Shown here in pieces: positions 40,836-49,396 of a stretch of DNA of 64,000 nucleotides. Made by a program: the position numbers and the translations under genes. Each line of letters starts with the position of its first letter. Position 1 is the first letter of the stretch. Source of the DNA: Serratia marcescens (lineage in GTDB: Bacteria; Pseudomonadota; Gammaproteobacteria; Enterobacterales; Enterobacteriaceae). The notes under the pieces are model-generated. The model ran no database searches, had not been told where the DNA came from, and was given only the letters and a program-made list of their open reading frames with translations. The stretch is from contig JADMXW010000011.1 in the NCBI GenBank assembly GCA_015548865.1, positions 62,001 through 126,000 of the forward strand, written 5' to 3'.

Positions 40836-41366
40836 TTAGTCGTTTTTCAGCGAATCCAGAATATCTTGCGCCGTTTTTTTGTGGCTCTCTGATGCTTTGG
40901 CATTGTTGAGCAGACGGTTTGCCCAAAATGTTGATGCTTTGACATCTTTTTTCAATGCCTTGCCGTCAGCGAGCAGGCTTGCCAGCGCCATTTGTGCGAT
41001 AGGTAAATTGGCATCTGCTGCTTTAGCCAGGTACGCCTGTCCCTGCTGTGGGTCATATGGAATTTTCTTCGAGGTGAAGTAGGTTTTGCCTACGGCAAAC
41101 TGTGAGAGCACATGCCCGCCATCCGCAGCCCGTTTCAGCCACATAAACCCTTCTTTCCAGGTACTGTCTGAACCGCTGGTTGTCAGGATGTAAGCCAAGC
41201 GATTCTGTGCTTCAAGATCGCCTTGTTCTGCACGTTTTACCAGGTCGGTATCTTCATCATAGATAGCGTTGACATCGAGAGGCAGAGTGGCGGTGCTGGC
41301 AGCATGGGCGGTAAACAGAGGGCTGAAGGTGCAAAACAGCAGAGCGGACAGAAGTCGCTTTTTCAT
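40836..41366 (-). CDS. exported Sel1-repeat (TPR-like) protein
   Basis: A 176-residue protein with a signal peptide (MKKRLLSALLFC, cut after TAHAA) and about three Sel1-type repeats. These are DLVKRAEQGDLEAQNRLAYI, then GFMWLKRAADGGHVLSQFAVG, then GQAYLAKAADANLPIAQMALA. Such periplasmic repeat proteins mediate protein contacts; no partner can be named. AGGA precedes the ATG. It is the first gene of the accessory block between ygiD and ygiC and is convergent with ygiD. Confidence 0.8.
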   Translation of the reverse strand: MKKRLLSALLFCTFSPLFTAHAASTATLPLDVNAIYDEDTDLVKRAEQGDLEAQNRLAYILTTSGSDSTWKEGFMWLKRAADGGHVLSQFAVGKTYFTSKKIPYDPQQGQAYLAKAADANLPIAQMALASLLADGKALKKDVKASTFWANRLLNNAKASESHKKTAQDILDSLKND

Positions 41367-41465
41367 AAAAGTCCTTTTTCGATGATGTAAATTTCGCTAT
41401 TGAATATCGGCGAAGAGAGCGTGTTCTTTAATTTGAGAGGGAATTAGTTCAATTGCATCATGGTG

Positions 41466-41702
41466 TTAGTGAAGTTCATTTTTCACGGCGACTTCAAATT
41501 CAGATTTGATATTTTCGCTGTAGTTCTTCTCAGCTACGCAAATTAACTTGCTATCAATCAGCTTATTTCCGTAGGCCCAATCTGTCGATTCTGCTACAGG
41601 TATAACGTTAGACGAGTGATAAGATAGATTCCGTTTTTTAAGCGGACTCCATTGAAGCAGCAGAATGGCTGCTGGCAGGTAAAATTCGTAGTCGCGCCCT
41701 GA
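41466..41702 (-). pseudogene. gene fragment without a start codon
   Basis: In the 409-bp gap between the Sel1 gene and the DcuC-type gene, the minus strand is open for 78 codons from a stop at 41703-41705 to a TAA at 41466-41468, with no ATG, GTG or TTG. The second half reads like real protein: VIPVAESTDWAYGNKLIDSK, then LICVAEKNYSENIKSEFEV, then AVKNELH and stop. The first half (DYEFYLPAAILLLQWSPLKK) is less certain. It is most simply the 3' remnant of a lost gene; the family was not recognised. A frame this long can arise by chance, so confidence is moderate. Confidence 0.45.
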
Positions 41703-41721
41703 TTACGTGCTAATGGTGTGT

Positions 41722-41770
41722 AACCCGGTGTCATCTCTGCGTGCTGCAGTGAGTGACGCCGGGTTTTATT
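41722..41770 (+). terminator. hairpin with T-tract next to the DcuC-type gene
   Basis: Arms AACCCGGTGTCA and TGACGCCGGGTT (one mismatch) enclose a 20-base loop and are followed by TTTATTT on the plus strand. No plus-strand gene lies upstream, so either an unseen short transcript ends here or the hairpin serves the leftward DcuC-type gene as a 3' end without a U-tract. Confidence 0.55.
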
Positions 41771-41775
41771 TGAGA

Positions 41776-43149
41776 CTAAAACACCAGGAAATTAACCAAC
41801 AACATGGTGAGAATACCGCCGAGCGCAGGAATCAGTGTGCGGCGCACGATCATGAAAGGTGTGCACTCCCCCGCTTTACTAACGGCGATAATGATGCCAG
41901 CAACAGGAGAGATTGAGCGGCCCATTCCTGCCATCAATTGCATCGGCAGTATCATGTGTACTGCACTTTCGCCAAATTTGGTGGCAATAGAGGGTGCCAT
42001 GCCAGAGAAAGAGAAGAAGGCGGCAACGCCGGAACCTGTCAGCACGGCAGTAACGCCGACCAGCAATGTCATCACGACGGTCATGCTGGCAAAGCCAAAG
42101 CCCGCGTTTTGTACGGTTTCCAGCAAGAAATCAACAGCCCCGATTTTTTGCATCCCTTGTGCATAGATATCAGCGCACACCAGCAAGGAGACAATGCTGG
42201 TAAACATGCTACCCATGCCTTTGAAGAAGACTTGCACTCCTTTGCAGCAGGTCAGGAAATCACGTTTAACACACAGTTCACAGATGAAAGCCAGAAGTGT
42301 GCCCATGATCATGGCGGTGACCACATCCACTTTAATGCTATCGATCACCAGCGGGCTAAAAATGAGCACCAGTGCGACAGGGAAAATGGGTAAAAGTGCG
42401 TAGAATAACGGTGCTGGAGTTTTTTCCCCTTCTCCTTCCTGGGGGAGGTTATCCAGATTAGCGACACAGTGTCCGTCCTTTCTGTCGTAATATTTGGCAG
42501 TAAAATAAACCAGCACGGAGACCACCAGCATGACCGCAACAGCGACAGGCATTTGGTAGTGGGCAAAATAAATGGCAGTTTCCATACCCGCGTGTTTAGC
42601 CGCCAAATTGGCGGTACCAACAGCAGGCCCCAGATCCATGAATGCGCACAAACCGATCATGGCGGCAGCGGCGGCTTTGCTCACACCTAAACGCACTAAA
42701 ACAGGAAAAAAAGTGACCAGCAGCAGCATGGCGAGGCCCGCCGCACTTGAAATGGCAACGTGCAATAATTGTGCACAAATATAACCCAGAGCCAGTATGA
42801 CATACGGTGCTTTAATCATCTGCAAAGGACGAATACACACATTGACCATCGCATTTGAGGCTTTAATGTGATCCATATAACTTGCAAACCCGCCAGCCGC
42901 CATGATGATCAAACCAATACCGGCAACTTGTGTGGCGAGTGACTCTTTGGCAAAGGCAAATATATCCATCCAGATGGCCCCTGTTGACGGGGATTTTCCA
43001 TACAGGATATTTTTTTCGGGGGAAATAATGGCTGTTATTGTCAGTAATGCCAAGCCAGCCAGCAACAAAACGGTTTGTGGTTGGTAGTTTTTTATGATGA
43101 GCCACGCAGCAATGACAGTAATCACTATTGCAATGATAAATGCAGTCAT
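41776..43149 (-). CDS. DcuC-family C4-dicarboxylate carrier
   Basis: A 457-residue inner-membrane protein with about 12-13 hydrophobic segments, matching the DcuC/anaerobic C4-dicarboxylate transporter family (E. coli DcuC 461 residues). Conserved parts include AAAMIGLCAFMDLGPAVGTA, a cytoplasmic loop near residue 250, and MQLMAGMGRSISPVAGIIIA. The ATG at 43149 (AAGGA 7 bases upstream) was chosen; the frame extends to 43209 but that adds a hydrophilic start unlike the family. DcuC proteins move succinate, fumarate, malate or aspartate; other members use unknown acids. It is divergent from an RpiR regulator, which is the likely controller. Specific substrate not assignable. Confidence 0.85.
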   Translation of the reverse strand: MTAFIIAIVITVIAAWLIIKNYQPQTVLLLAGLALLTITAIISPEKNILYGKSPSTGAIWMDIFAFAKESLATQVAGIGLIIMAAGGFASYMDHIKASNAMVNVCIRPLQMIKAPYVILALGYICAQLLHVAISSAAGLAMLLLVTFFPVLVRLGVSKAAAAAMIGLCAFMDLGPAVGTANLAAKHAGMETAIYFAHYQMPVAVAVMLVVSVLVYFTAKYYDRKDGHCVANLDNLPQEGEGEKTPAPLFYALLPIFPVALVLIFSPLVIDSIKVDVVTAMIMGTLLAFICELCVKRDFLTCCKGVQVFFKGMGSMFTSIVSLLVCADIYAQGMQKIGAVDFLLETVQNAGFGFASMTVVMTLLVGVTAVLTGSGVAAFFSFSGMAPSIATKFGESAVHMILPMQLMAGMGRSISPVAGIIIAVSKAGECTPFMIVRRTLIPALGGILTMLLVNFLVF

Positions 43150-43469
43150 GAGGTTGTCCTTTTTTCTCGCTATCGGCACACAAGATAATAACGGCGATAT
43201 GTTCGCCATATTTAAAGCTGCATGTGTGTAAGGGATATAGGCTATATAAAGTTTTCAGGGTCTTTCGATGGGATTATGGTAGGCGCAGCACATTCAGTGC
43301 TAAATGAGAATGTGCGTTTCCCGTAATAAATTGTGCGCACGATCGCATATTGATACCTGTTACATCACGTATTAACGTTTTTAATGTGTTTTTGTTGCGA
43401 ATAATAAAGTAATTTTTTGATAAAGAATTTACTATGTCTTTATCTGTCTTTGCATCAAGGGCCATTGTT
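43150..43469. promoter_or_regulatory. divergent control region between the DcuC-type carrier and rpiR-type gene
   Basis: This AT-rich 320-bp spacer should hold both promoters. It contains an inverted repeat GCACATTC/GAATGTGC (43288-43295 with 43308-43315, 12-base spacer) and a short palindrome GTGCGCAC near 43330. Either could be the regulator's operator; neither is proven. Confidence 0.45.
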
Positions 43470-44357
43470 ATGAAAAGGAATACATCCATGACACTCGATG
43501 AGTATATAGAGAAAGTATCTTTGTTGAGTGCATTGACGGAATCCGAATGTCGGCTGGATACGTATATTCAACAGCATTTTAATGAATTACCCTTTCACGG
43601 TATTATTGACGTGGCGCGCAATGCGGGAGTGAGCAAAGCAACGGTTGGGCGTTTTCTGAATAAGTTAGGGTTCACCGGTTATTCTGATTTTCGCCATATA
43701 CTGGAAAACTCGTTGGCCAAGCAAAAAATGGTACCACCCTTTGCATTGGCATCCCGTACTCAAATGAAAGGCAATATCACTACGCAGGAGATTATTACGG
43801 AGTTTAATAGTAATGTCACCACACTGTTTGAGCAATTTAAAAATAATATAGATATTGCCAGCGTTGACAAATTTATTGATCTTTTAATGAATACCGATCG
43901 GCATTTATACGTGATCGGACCTGCTTCCTCACATGCCATGGCTAAACACTTCTCAACACTAATAAAATACTTTCGCAGTGGTGTGACATTGCTCTCTATG
44001 GATGTGGGCGACCTTCCCAAATCACTGTTGAGTGTGAACAGTCAGGATGTGCTGATTGTTTTTTCTTATTATCGTTTTAATCGGGTGGTTATACGTATCA
44101 CGGAATGGTATCGGAAAAAAGGTGCCACTGTGGTATTAGTGACCAATTCAGAGTCAAACCCCTACGGTAAATTCAGCAATGTGCAATTTGTTTTACCCAG
44201 CGATGCCCAATCCGTTTTTAAGAGTAGAATTATCGGTTTCTTTTTTATCGAGATGGTGTTGCACCTGATGTATGAAAAAGGAGAAGAAGAGGGGAATTTT
44301 GAGCAACTGGAAACGTTATTTGCCTTTTTTGATACTTTCTCTCCTCTTCCCGGATAA
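43470..44357 (+). CDS. MurR/RpiR-family transcriptional regulator
   Basis: A 295-residue regulator with an N-terminal RpiR helix-turn-helix (about residues 35-70: IIDVARNAGVSKATVGRFLN, KLGFTGYSDFRHIL) and a C-terminal SIS sugar-phosphate-binding domain (LYVIGPASSHAMAKHF; VLIVFSYYRFNRVV). RpiR proteins usually sense phosphorylated sugars; here the neighbours are a dicarboxylate carrier and a lyase, which is uncommon. Two starts are equally supported: 43470 (AAGGG 8 bases upstream) and 43488 (AAGGAA 7 bases upstream). It is divergent from the carrier gene and convergent with the lyase gene. Confidence 0.85.
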   Translation: MKRNTSMTLDEYIEKVSLLSALTESECRLDTYIQQHFNELPFHGIIDVARNAGVSKATVGRFLNKLGFTGYSDFRHILENSLAKQKMVPPFALASRTQMKGNITTQEIITEFNSNVTTLFEQFKNNIDIASVDKFIDLLMNTDRHLYVIGPASSHAMAKHFSTLIKYFRSGVTLLSMDVGDLPKSLLSVNSQDVLIVFSYYRFNRVVIRITEWYRKKGATVVLVTNSESNPYGKFSNVQFVLPSDAQSVFKSRIIGFFFIEMVLHLMYEKGEEEGNFEQLETLFAFFDTFSPLPG

Positions 44358-44413
44358 CGTGGCACCTCTCCCGCCAGTGGTTTGTTCGTGAGAGGTGCAG
44401 AGCTTAAAATGTA

Positions 44414-45772
44414 CTAGGGATGAATGCTATCAAAGGCAGCAATGGTTTCATCAATCAAGGCGTTGTTGCATCCCAGATAGGAGGCAGGATCACATGCCAT
44501 GACCATTTCTTCTTTTGTCAGTGCCTCGCAAATAGCGGAGCTGCCTAGCGCACATTGCAGTAGATCCTGTGAACCATCGGCATTTTTTAATACCTGCTTC
44601 ATTAAATCATACGCCGCGCTACGTCCGATTTTCTCCGCCAGTTTCATCGCAAGGGATTCTGACATAATAAAGTTCTTTGATGCGGCAAAGTTGGCACGCA
44701 TCTTCTCTGTATCTACGACCAAATGTGTAATCAGCCGAATGGCGCGTTCCAGACTGGAAGAGAGTGTCAGTGCTGCTTCGGGCACCCATGTCCAGTTGAG
44801 GACGCGCATTGACGCTGCACGTACATCCTGTTGATCAAGCAAGTTGATTGCGCCTGACGCGTATGTCCACCCCATGCGGGATAAGGTCTGGATCATGTTG
44901 CTGGCACGCGGGTTGGTTTTGTGCGGCATTGTGCTTGAGCCTCCACCGCCTTCGCCTTCGCGTAACTCGGCAATGGAGGTGCGACCCAGCGTTTCAACAT
45001 CATTTGCAATACGGCACAATGTACCGTGAACCAAGGCAAAGAACTGTATGGTTTCCACGACATGATCCTGGCTGGCATTCATCATGCCGATTGGGCTCTG
45101 TAATCCTAACGCAGCCATCAGTTTCTGACGAATCGCGATACCTTGTGGCCCGACGGATGCGAGATTGCCGACGGCACCCCCATATAATCCCGTCGTGGCA
45201 GCGGGGTAGAGGCGATCCAGACGTTGGATATGACGAGTGATTTCAGCAAGATAGCTGCTGACCTGCAGCCCCCAGGTGGTGGCTGATGCATCAACAGCGT
45301 TGGTTCTTGCGACCATCACGGTTCCCTGGTGCGTTAGCGCCATCGCTTTCAAACGTTGGCCTAACTGTATGAGTTGACGGCGCAGCAGTTGCAACGTTTG
45401 TTTGAGACGCAAGGCGAGGGCGGAATCCAGTAGATCCTGCGTGGTGCACCCCCAATGCAAATATTTTTTTACCAGTGGTGTGCCAGCATCGGTAATTTGA
45501 TCAATGAGGGGTTTGATTGCCATACCCACTGATTGGGTTTCGGCAGCTAATCGAGACCAATCAAGGGACACACTATTGCAGATGGCCGTGATTTCTGTGG
45601 CAGCTTGTGCGGGAATGATCGCCAACTCTGCTTGCACGGTAGCAACGGCGGATTCAAACGTGAGCCAGCAGCGGATCAGATTTTCATCTGACCAGATTGC
45701 TTTCATCTCGGGTTGCGTAAATAAGGCGGAGTACAGTTCAGAATCAAATACAGAACTTTGATGACCTCGCAT
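44414..45772 (-). CDS. fumarase/aspartase-superfamily lyase (3-carboxymuconate cycloisomerase / adenylosuccinate lyase-like)
   Basis: A 452-residue enzyme with the superfamily signature GGSSTMPHKTNPRASN, the catalytic flexible loop serine pair included. The second conserved region is HWGCTTQDLLDS (His and Thr-Gln-Asp) near residue 105, and the third is RTNAVDASATTWGLQ. Length and motif variants fit the PcaB-like branch. However, no other protocatechuate genes are nearby, so a lyase releasing fumarate from an N-substituted aspartate is equally possible. The ATG at 45772 has AGGAG 6 bases upstream, excluding the longer frame to 45856. It lies beside an RpiR regulator and a DcuC-type carrier, and is divergent from the SGNH hydrolase gene. 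Confidence 0.8.
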   Translation of the reverse strand: MRGHQSSVFDSELYSALFTQPEMKAIWSDENLIRCWLTFESAVATVQAELAIIPAQAATEITAICNSVSLDWSRLAAETQSVGMAIKPLIDQITDAGTPLVKKYLHWGCTTQDLLDSALALRLKQTLQLLRRQLIQLGQRLKAMALTHQGTVMVARTNAVDASATTWGLQVSSYLAEITRHIQRLDRLYPAATTGLYGGAVGNLASVGPQGIAIRQKLMAALGLQSPIGMMNASQDHVVETIQFFALVHGTLCRIANDVETLGRTSIAELREGEGGGGSSTMPHKTNPRASNMIQTLSRMGWTYASGAINLLDQQDVRAASMRVLNWTWVPEAALTLSSSLERAIRLITHLVVDTEKMRANFAASKNFIMSESLAMKLAEKIGRSAAYDLMKQVLKNADGSQDLLQCALGSSAICEALTKEEMVMACDPASYLGCNNALIDETIAAFDSIHP

Positions 45773-46081
45773 AATGAGCTCCTGTATGCGCATATAACCT
45801 CGCGCCAATCCCATAAAAACGATGTGACTTACCTGTTTGGCCCTGCGCTGTTTCAAACGGTCTATGCCAATAACGCATGCTGGGATAGGTGTTTAACAAT
45901 GTCGGGAAGAATAGAATTCTGACGTAATGTCAGCCTTATAAAAATGGGAATATAAATTTCCCTTTTTTTCTGTGAATATTACTTACAAAAATGTGATGAT
46001 GATAACATAATTAATTCTTTCTTGTGTTCAGATACCGTTGCGCACAATAATTCTTCCTTTATAAGAAAAGTAATTTCTTTT

Positions 46082-46097
46082 TGTGTATGTTGTCACA
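46082..46097. promoter_or_regulatory. CRP-type site upstream of the SGNH hydrolase gene
   Basis: TGTGT-ATGTTG-TCACA matches 9 of 10 positions of the TGTGA-N6-TCACA consensus, 93 bases before the ATG. The surrounding 417-bp spacer (45773-46189) is strongly AT-rich and also contains a CTGAC/GTCAG palindrome near 45920. Confidence 0.55.
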
Positions 46098-46189
46098 TAT
46101 TTTATGTGGGAAAATAAAATTCCCCTATCACGAATTATTGTTCTTATTACTATAAGCATCATCTTCTATGACAACATCGAGGATCAGTG

Positions 46190-46957
46190 ATGAAAAGGTC
46201 TCTGCTCGTCATTATCAGTTTACTGACATTCACTGTTTGTGCTCAGGAAAGTACGATTATTGCTGCTAAACCGCAGGATAAATTGCGTGGTGAGAATAAA
46301 ACAGTTGCGCTCTACGGTAATTCCTATACCCATTATAATAATAATGTGAACACGCGATTGCGTGACCTGACTCGCTCTTTGTTACCTGAGGGGGCTAAAG
46401 ATTACGCTTTTCGTGGTATTACTATTTCCAGTGGACGTTTAGGCTGGCATATCCCTAATCTGGCATTTCAGAATACATTGCAAAAATGGGATGTTGTTGT
46501 CTTGCAGGGAAATTCTACCGAGCCGATTTCTGCCGATGATGAAACTCGTCGCTACTTTATTGATTCAGCAACGCAGATGGCTGCATCGGCACATAAAGCA
46601 GGATCGAAAGTGGTGTTTTTTATGACGTGGGCTGAAAAAAATAAACCCGAACAGACCGATAAATTAGAAAAAGCCTATTTGAGTATTGCACAGAAAACAG
46701 GGAGTTTCATGGCTCCAGTGGGTTTGGCTTTTCGCCAGTCAATGAAACTGCATCCTGACATTAATCTTTACCACAGTGATGGTAATCACCCATCACTGGC
46801 GGGAACCTATCTTACCGCCTGCGTTTTGTTTGCAACGCTTTATGGTGATTCGCCTGTTGGTGGTGCACTTCCGGTGGACAGCGATATGTCGGAACAAACA
46901 GCCAAGACATTGCAACAGGTTGCATGGGATACCGTGACAACATTTCGTGCCCAGTGA
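46190..46957 (+). CDS. secreted SGNH/GDSL-type hydrolase
   Basis: A 255-residue protein with a signal peptide (MKRSLLVIISLLTFTVCAQ). It has an SGNH hydrolase core: block I VALYGNSYTHY with the serine nucleophile, block III-like VVVLQGNSTEP (Gly-Asn), and block V SDGNHPSLAGTYLTA with the Asp and His. Such enzymes are esterases or lipases of the periplasm, often removing acetyl groups from polysaccharides; the substrate is unknown. GAGGA stands 6 bases before the ATG at 46190. Composition is AT-richer than the core genes, suggesting transfer. It ends the accessory block and converges on ygiC. Confidence 0.85.
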   Translation: MKRSLLVIISLLTFTVCAQESTIIAAKPQDKLRGENKTVALYGNSYTHYNNNVNTRLRDLTRSLLPEGAKDYAFRGITISSGRLGWHIPNLAFQNTLQKWDVVVLQGNSTEPISADDETRRYFIDSATQMAASAHKAGSKVVFFMTWAEKNKPEQTDKLEKAYLSIAQKTGSFMAPVGLAFRQSMKLHPDINLYHSDGNHPSLAGTYLTACVLFATLYGDSPVGGALPVDSDMSEQTAKTLQQVAWDTVTTFRAQ

Positions 46958-47013
46958 ACCTGTTGTGTCGTGGTCAACTAAGACTGGTCGCCTGCGCGCT
47001 GTCTGAACCACAT

Positions 47014-47103
47014 GGTGGAGGTATACAACGGTGGGTCATCACGATCCCTTGTCAGGGAGGGGCTGACCCAGCTGTACTGATTGGATAAAATACCTCTACC
47101 ACC
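47014..47103. repeat. nested inverted repeat between the SGNH gene and ygiC
   Basis: Three concentric pairings occur: GGTGGAGGTAT (47014-47024) with ATACCTCTACC (47090-47100), GGGTCA (47033-47038) with TGACCC (47064-47069), and CCCT with AGGG (47046-47049, 47054-47057). The flanking genes converge, so it may be a compound 3' structure; no T-tract follows directly. Confidence 0.5.
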
Positions 47104-47170
47104 CCTACTCGTTGGGTATACAACTTTTGGGGGGCGTTCAATGTCGGTGGTTTTTTCTTACAGTGATGAA

Positions 47171-48331
47171 TCAGTCCAGAATGATATGCGGGTAAAAACG
47201 TGACAGATCCTGAGTGATCAGTTCGCGATCTTCTCGCAGGCCAATACCGCACGGCTGATCGTTGATCAGCCAACTGCCAATCACCGTATGGCTGTCACCA
47301 AAGGTTGGCAGTGGGTGATATTGCTGAACGATCTTGCCTTCTTCGCCGTAAGGGCCGTCAACGGAGGCGATCTGCTGCCCATTTTTCACGATCTGAATAT
47401 TGGCGCCTTCGCGTGAGAACAGCGGTTTAACCACGTAGCTGTCGAGTGCAGGGTGATCATCATTGGCAAAATAGGCGGGCAACAGGTTTGGATGGTTGGG
47501 GAACATTTCCCACAGCATCGGCAGCAGCGCCTTGTTGGAGATAATGCTTTTCCAGGCTGGTTCCAGCCAGCGCACACCTGCATCTTCCAACTTGGTGGAA
47601 AACATTTCACGCAGCATGAATTCCCACGGGTAAAGTTTGAACAGATTGCCAATCACCTGATTTTGCATATCAGTGAACTGGCCTTTTTCACCCAGACCAA
47701 TCTCTTCCATGTAGAGGAATTCAGTGGGCAAACCCGCCTCCAGTGCGCAGTCTTGAAGGTATTGCACCGTACCGCGATCTTCTTCTGTGTCCTGACAGCA
47801 GGCCATGTGCAACAGACCGAAACCGTGATTAAGGCGGAGTTCTTCAAACCGTGCGATCAACGCTTCCTGAATACTGTTGTACTGATCGGCATTCTGCGGC
47901 AAGTTCCCGGCGTTGATTTGATCTTCCAACCACAGCCATTGAAAAAATGCCGCTTCGTACAGCGATGTCGGTGTATCGGCATTATTTTCCAGCAGCTTTG
48001 CCGGGCCTTTTCCATCATAGGCCAGATCGAGGCGCGAATAGAGTGAGGGTTGCTGGCTGCGCCAGGAGCTTCTGACAAATTCCCACGTATGCTTGGGAAT
48101 GCAGAATTTGGTCATCAGCGCGTCGCTGCTGACCACCTTTTCGACCACTTGTAGGCACATTTGGTGTAACTCAGCAGTCGCGGCTTCCAACTCTTCAATT
48201 TGCGCCAGTGTGAACTGGTAGTATGCATTTTCACACCAGTAGGGCTCGCCGTACATGGTGTGAAAGTTGAAACCAAACTCTGTAGCCTTCTCACGCCAAT
48301 CCGGGCGTTCGACAATATCAACGCGCTTCAT
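47171..48331 (-). CDS. ygiC: glutathionylspermidine synthase-like ATP-grasp protein YgiC
   Basis: YgiC resembles the synthetase (ATP-grasp) half of glutathionylspermidine synthase but lacks the amidase domain, and its substrate is not settled. The 386 residues equal E. coli. Visible segments are [20 protein letters not shown] (substrate/ATP region), [16 protein letters not shown] and [15 protein letters not shown], which carry the ATP-grasp lysine and metal-binding residues. The gene lies 11 bases after ygiB on the same strand. Confidence 0.93.
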   Translation of the reverse strand: MKRVDIVERPDWREKATEFGFNFHTMYGEPYWCENAYYQFTLAQIEELEAATAELHQMCLQVVEKVVSSDALMTKFCIPKHTWEFVRSSWRSQQPSLYSRLDLAYDGKGPAKLLENNADTPTSLYEAAFFQWLWLEDQINAGNLPQNADQYNSIQEALIARFEELRLNHGFGLLHMACCQDTEEDRGTVQYLQDCALEAGLPTEFLYMEEIGLGEKGQFTDMQNQVIGNLFKLYPWEFMLREMFSTKLEDAGVRWLEPAWKSIISNKALLPMLWEMFPNHPNLLPAYFANDDHPALDSYVVKPLFSREGANIQIVKNGQQIASVDGPYGEEGKIVQQYHPLPTFGDSHTVIGSWLINDQPCGIGLREDRELITQDLSRFYPHIILD

Positions 48332-48342
48332 GCTTATGTTCC

Positions 48343-49011
48343 TTAGCCACCCATACTGCGAGAAGAGGAGCTGGAACCGGTGCTGGCGCTGCTACGTTGC
48401 ATACTGGTCTGCTTGGCTACGCTTTCACCAAAACCACCACGGGTGATGGTATTCGTGGTCGCGGGTTTAGGTGCCAGCGCGGTTTTGGGTACCGTAACGG
48501 TACGGCCAGAGGTCGCGGCCCCGTAGCTTTTACCACTGGCATCAACGAACTGGCCGTTGGCCGGACTCGCTGGAGAGCGGGAAGAGAACAGCGGTTGCTG
48601 GGCAAAGCCCGCACCTCCGCTCATCATGCGGCCCATCATGTAGCCAGCCATCAATGGCATCCAGGAGCTGCTGGTTTGCGTGGGTTGCGCTGCGGTGCCT
48701 GCTTGCGCTGGCACAGGTGTACATTGTGCCTCGCCAAATTCCGCGACGCAGTCTTCTTTGCTGGCGTATTTCGGTGCGGTTTTTTCTGCTTCTTTCAGCG
48801 CGTTGTTATACGCCGTGGTGCACTGAGCACTCATGGACGGGTTTGCCGCCGAGCAGTCATCTGCATTTTGATACATCGACACGGTTTCGTCGGTCTGTTC
48901 ACAACCGGCCAGAATAAAAGCGGCGCTGATCGCGAGCGCGACCGGTGCCAGGCGATAGGAGCGCCACCCTTTTCGGAATGCGTCCTTCTGTATGTTTTCT
49001 GTGCGTTTCAT
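48343..49011 (-). CDS. ygiB: YgiB family protein (DUF1190)
   Basis: A 222-residue protein (E. coli YgiB 223) with a membrane/lipoprotein-like N-terminal segment ([20 protein letters not shown]), conserved cysteine pairs ([26 protein letters not shown]) and a Gly/Ser-rich tail. Function is unknown; it is found with ygiC in almost all Enterobacterales and probably forms an operon with it. The 385-bp spacer to tolC contains structured repeat copy B. Confidence 0.9.
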   Translation of the reverse strand: MKRTENIQKDAFRKGWRSYRLAPVALAISAAFILAGCEQTDETVSMYQNADDCSAANPSMSAQCTTAYNNALKEAEKTAPKYASKEDCVAEFGEAQCTPVPAQAGTAAQPTQTSSSWMPLMAGYMMGRMMSGGAGFAQQPLFSSRSPASPANGQFVDASGKSYGAATSGRTVTVPKTALAPKPATTNTITRGGFGESVAKQTSMQRSSASTGSSSSSRSMGG

Positions 49012-49181
49012 ATGATTATCCCAGAGGGTAAGGCGTCAATGCCAAAGGTGTGCCAAGTGTGCACTAGCATAGGGGATGACTGGCTGAATTTAAAGCATTA
49101 CGCCTGTCAGAACGTCTGCTCTTTACGTTGCTATACATTTTATTGCGGGTTCGGGCCGCCTGGAATAAATCCGAGGCAAAC

Positions 49182-49362
49182 AAAAAGGAGATACGATGGA
49201 TATCTCCTCAGACTGACGACAACATCTTTGGTTAGGCGAAGTGCGGCGATGGGGTCGTAGCGGCGTAAGCCGCCGGAGCGCCCCTCGTCGTGATTCGCCA
49301 GGAAAGACGGACATGCCGAAAAGGGTTTGTCAGTAATATAAGGAGATACGATAAGTATCTCC
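49182..49362 (-). repeat. structured dispersed repeat, copy B, bracketed by two copies of the tolC terminator hairpin
   Basis: This lies just downstream of tolC, in the same orientation relative to tolC as copy A has to gltD. Read in the tolC direction, there is a GGAGATAC hairpin (49342-49362), about 130 bases of element, then a second GGAGATA hairpin (49187-49207) followed by five T. The core 49232-49295 is identical to copy A. The base-pairing stem equivalent to 19267-19272 reads TTCGCC instead of TTTGCC, turning a G-U pair into G-C, so pairing is kept. The outer hairpins differ completely from those of copy A but match each other. Confidence 0.75.
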
Positions 49363-49396
49363 TTTAGGTATTCAACTGCTGACGGGTAAGGCGTTA

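Noticed and set aside
41776-43209. Longer start of the DcuC-type gene at 43209
   Set aside because: It would add about 20 hydrophilic residues before the first membrane segment and lacks a ribosome site, while 43149 has a good one.
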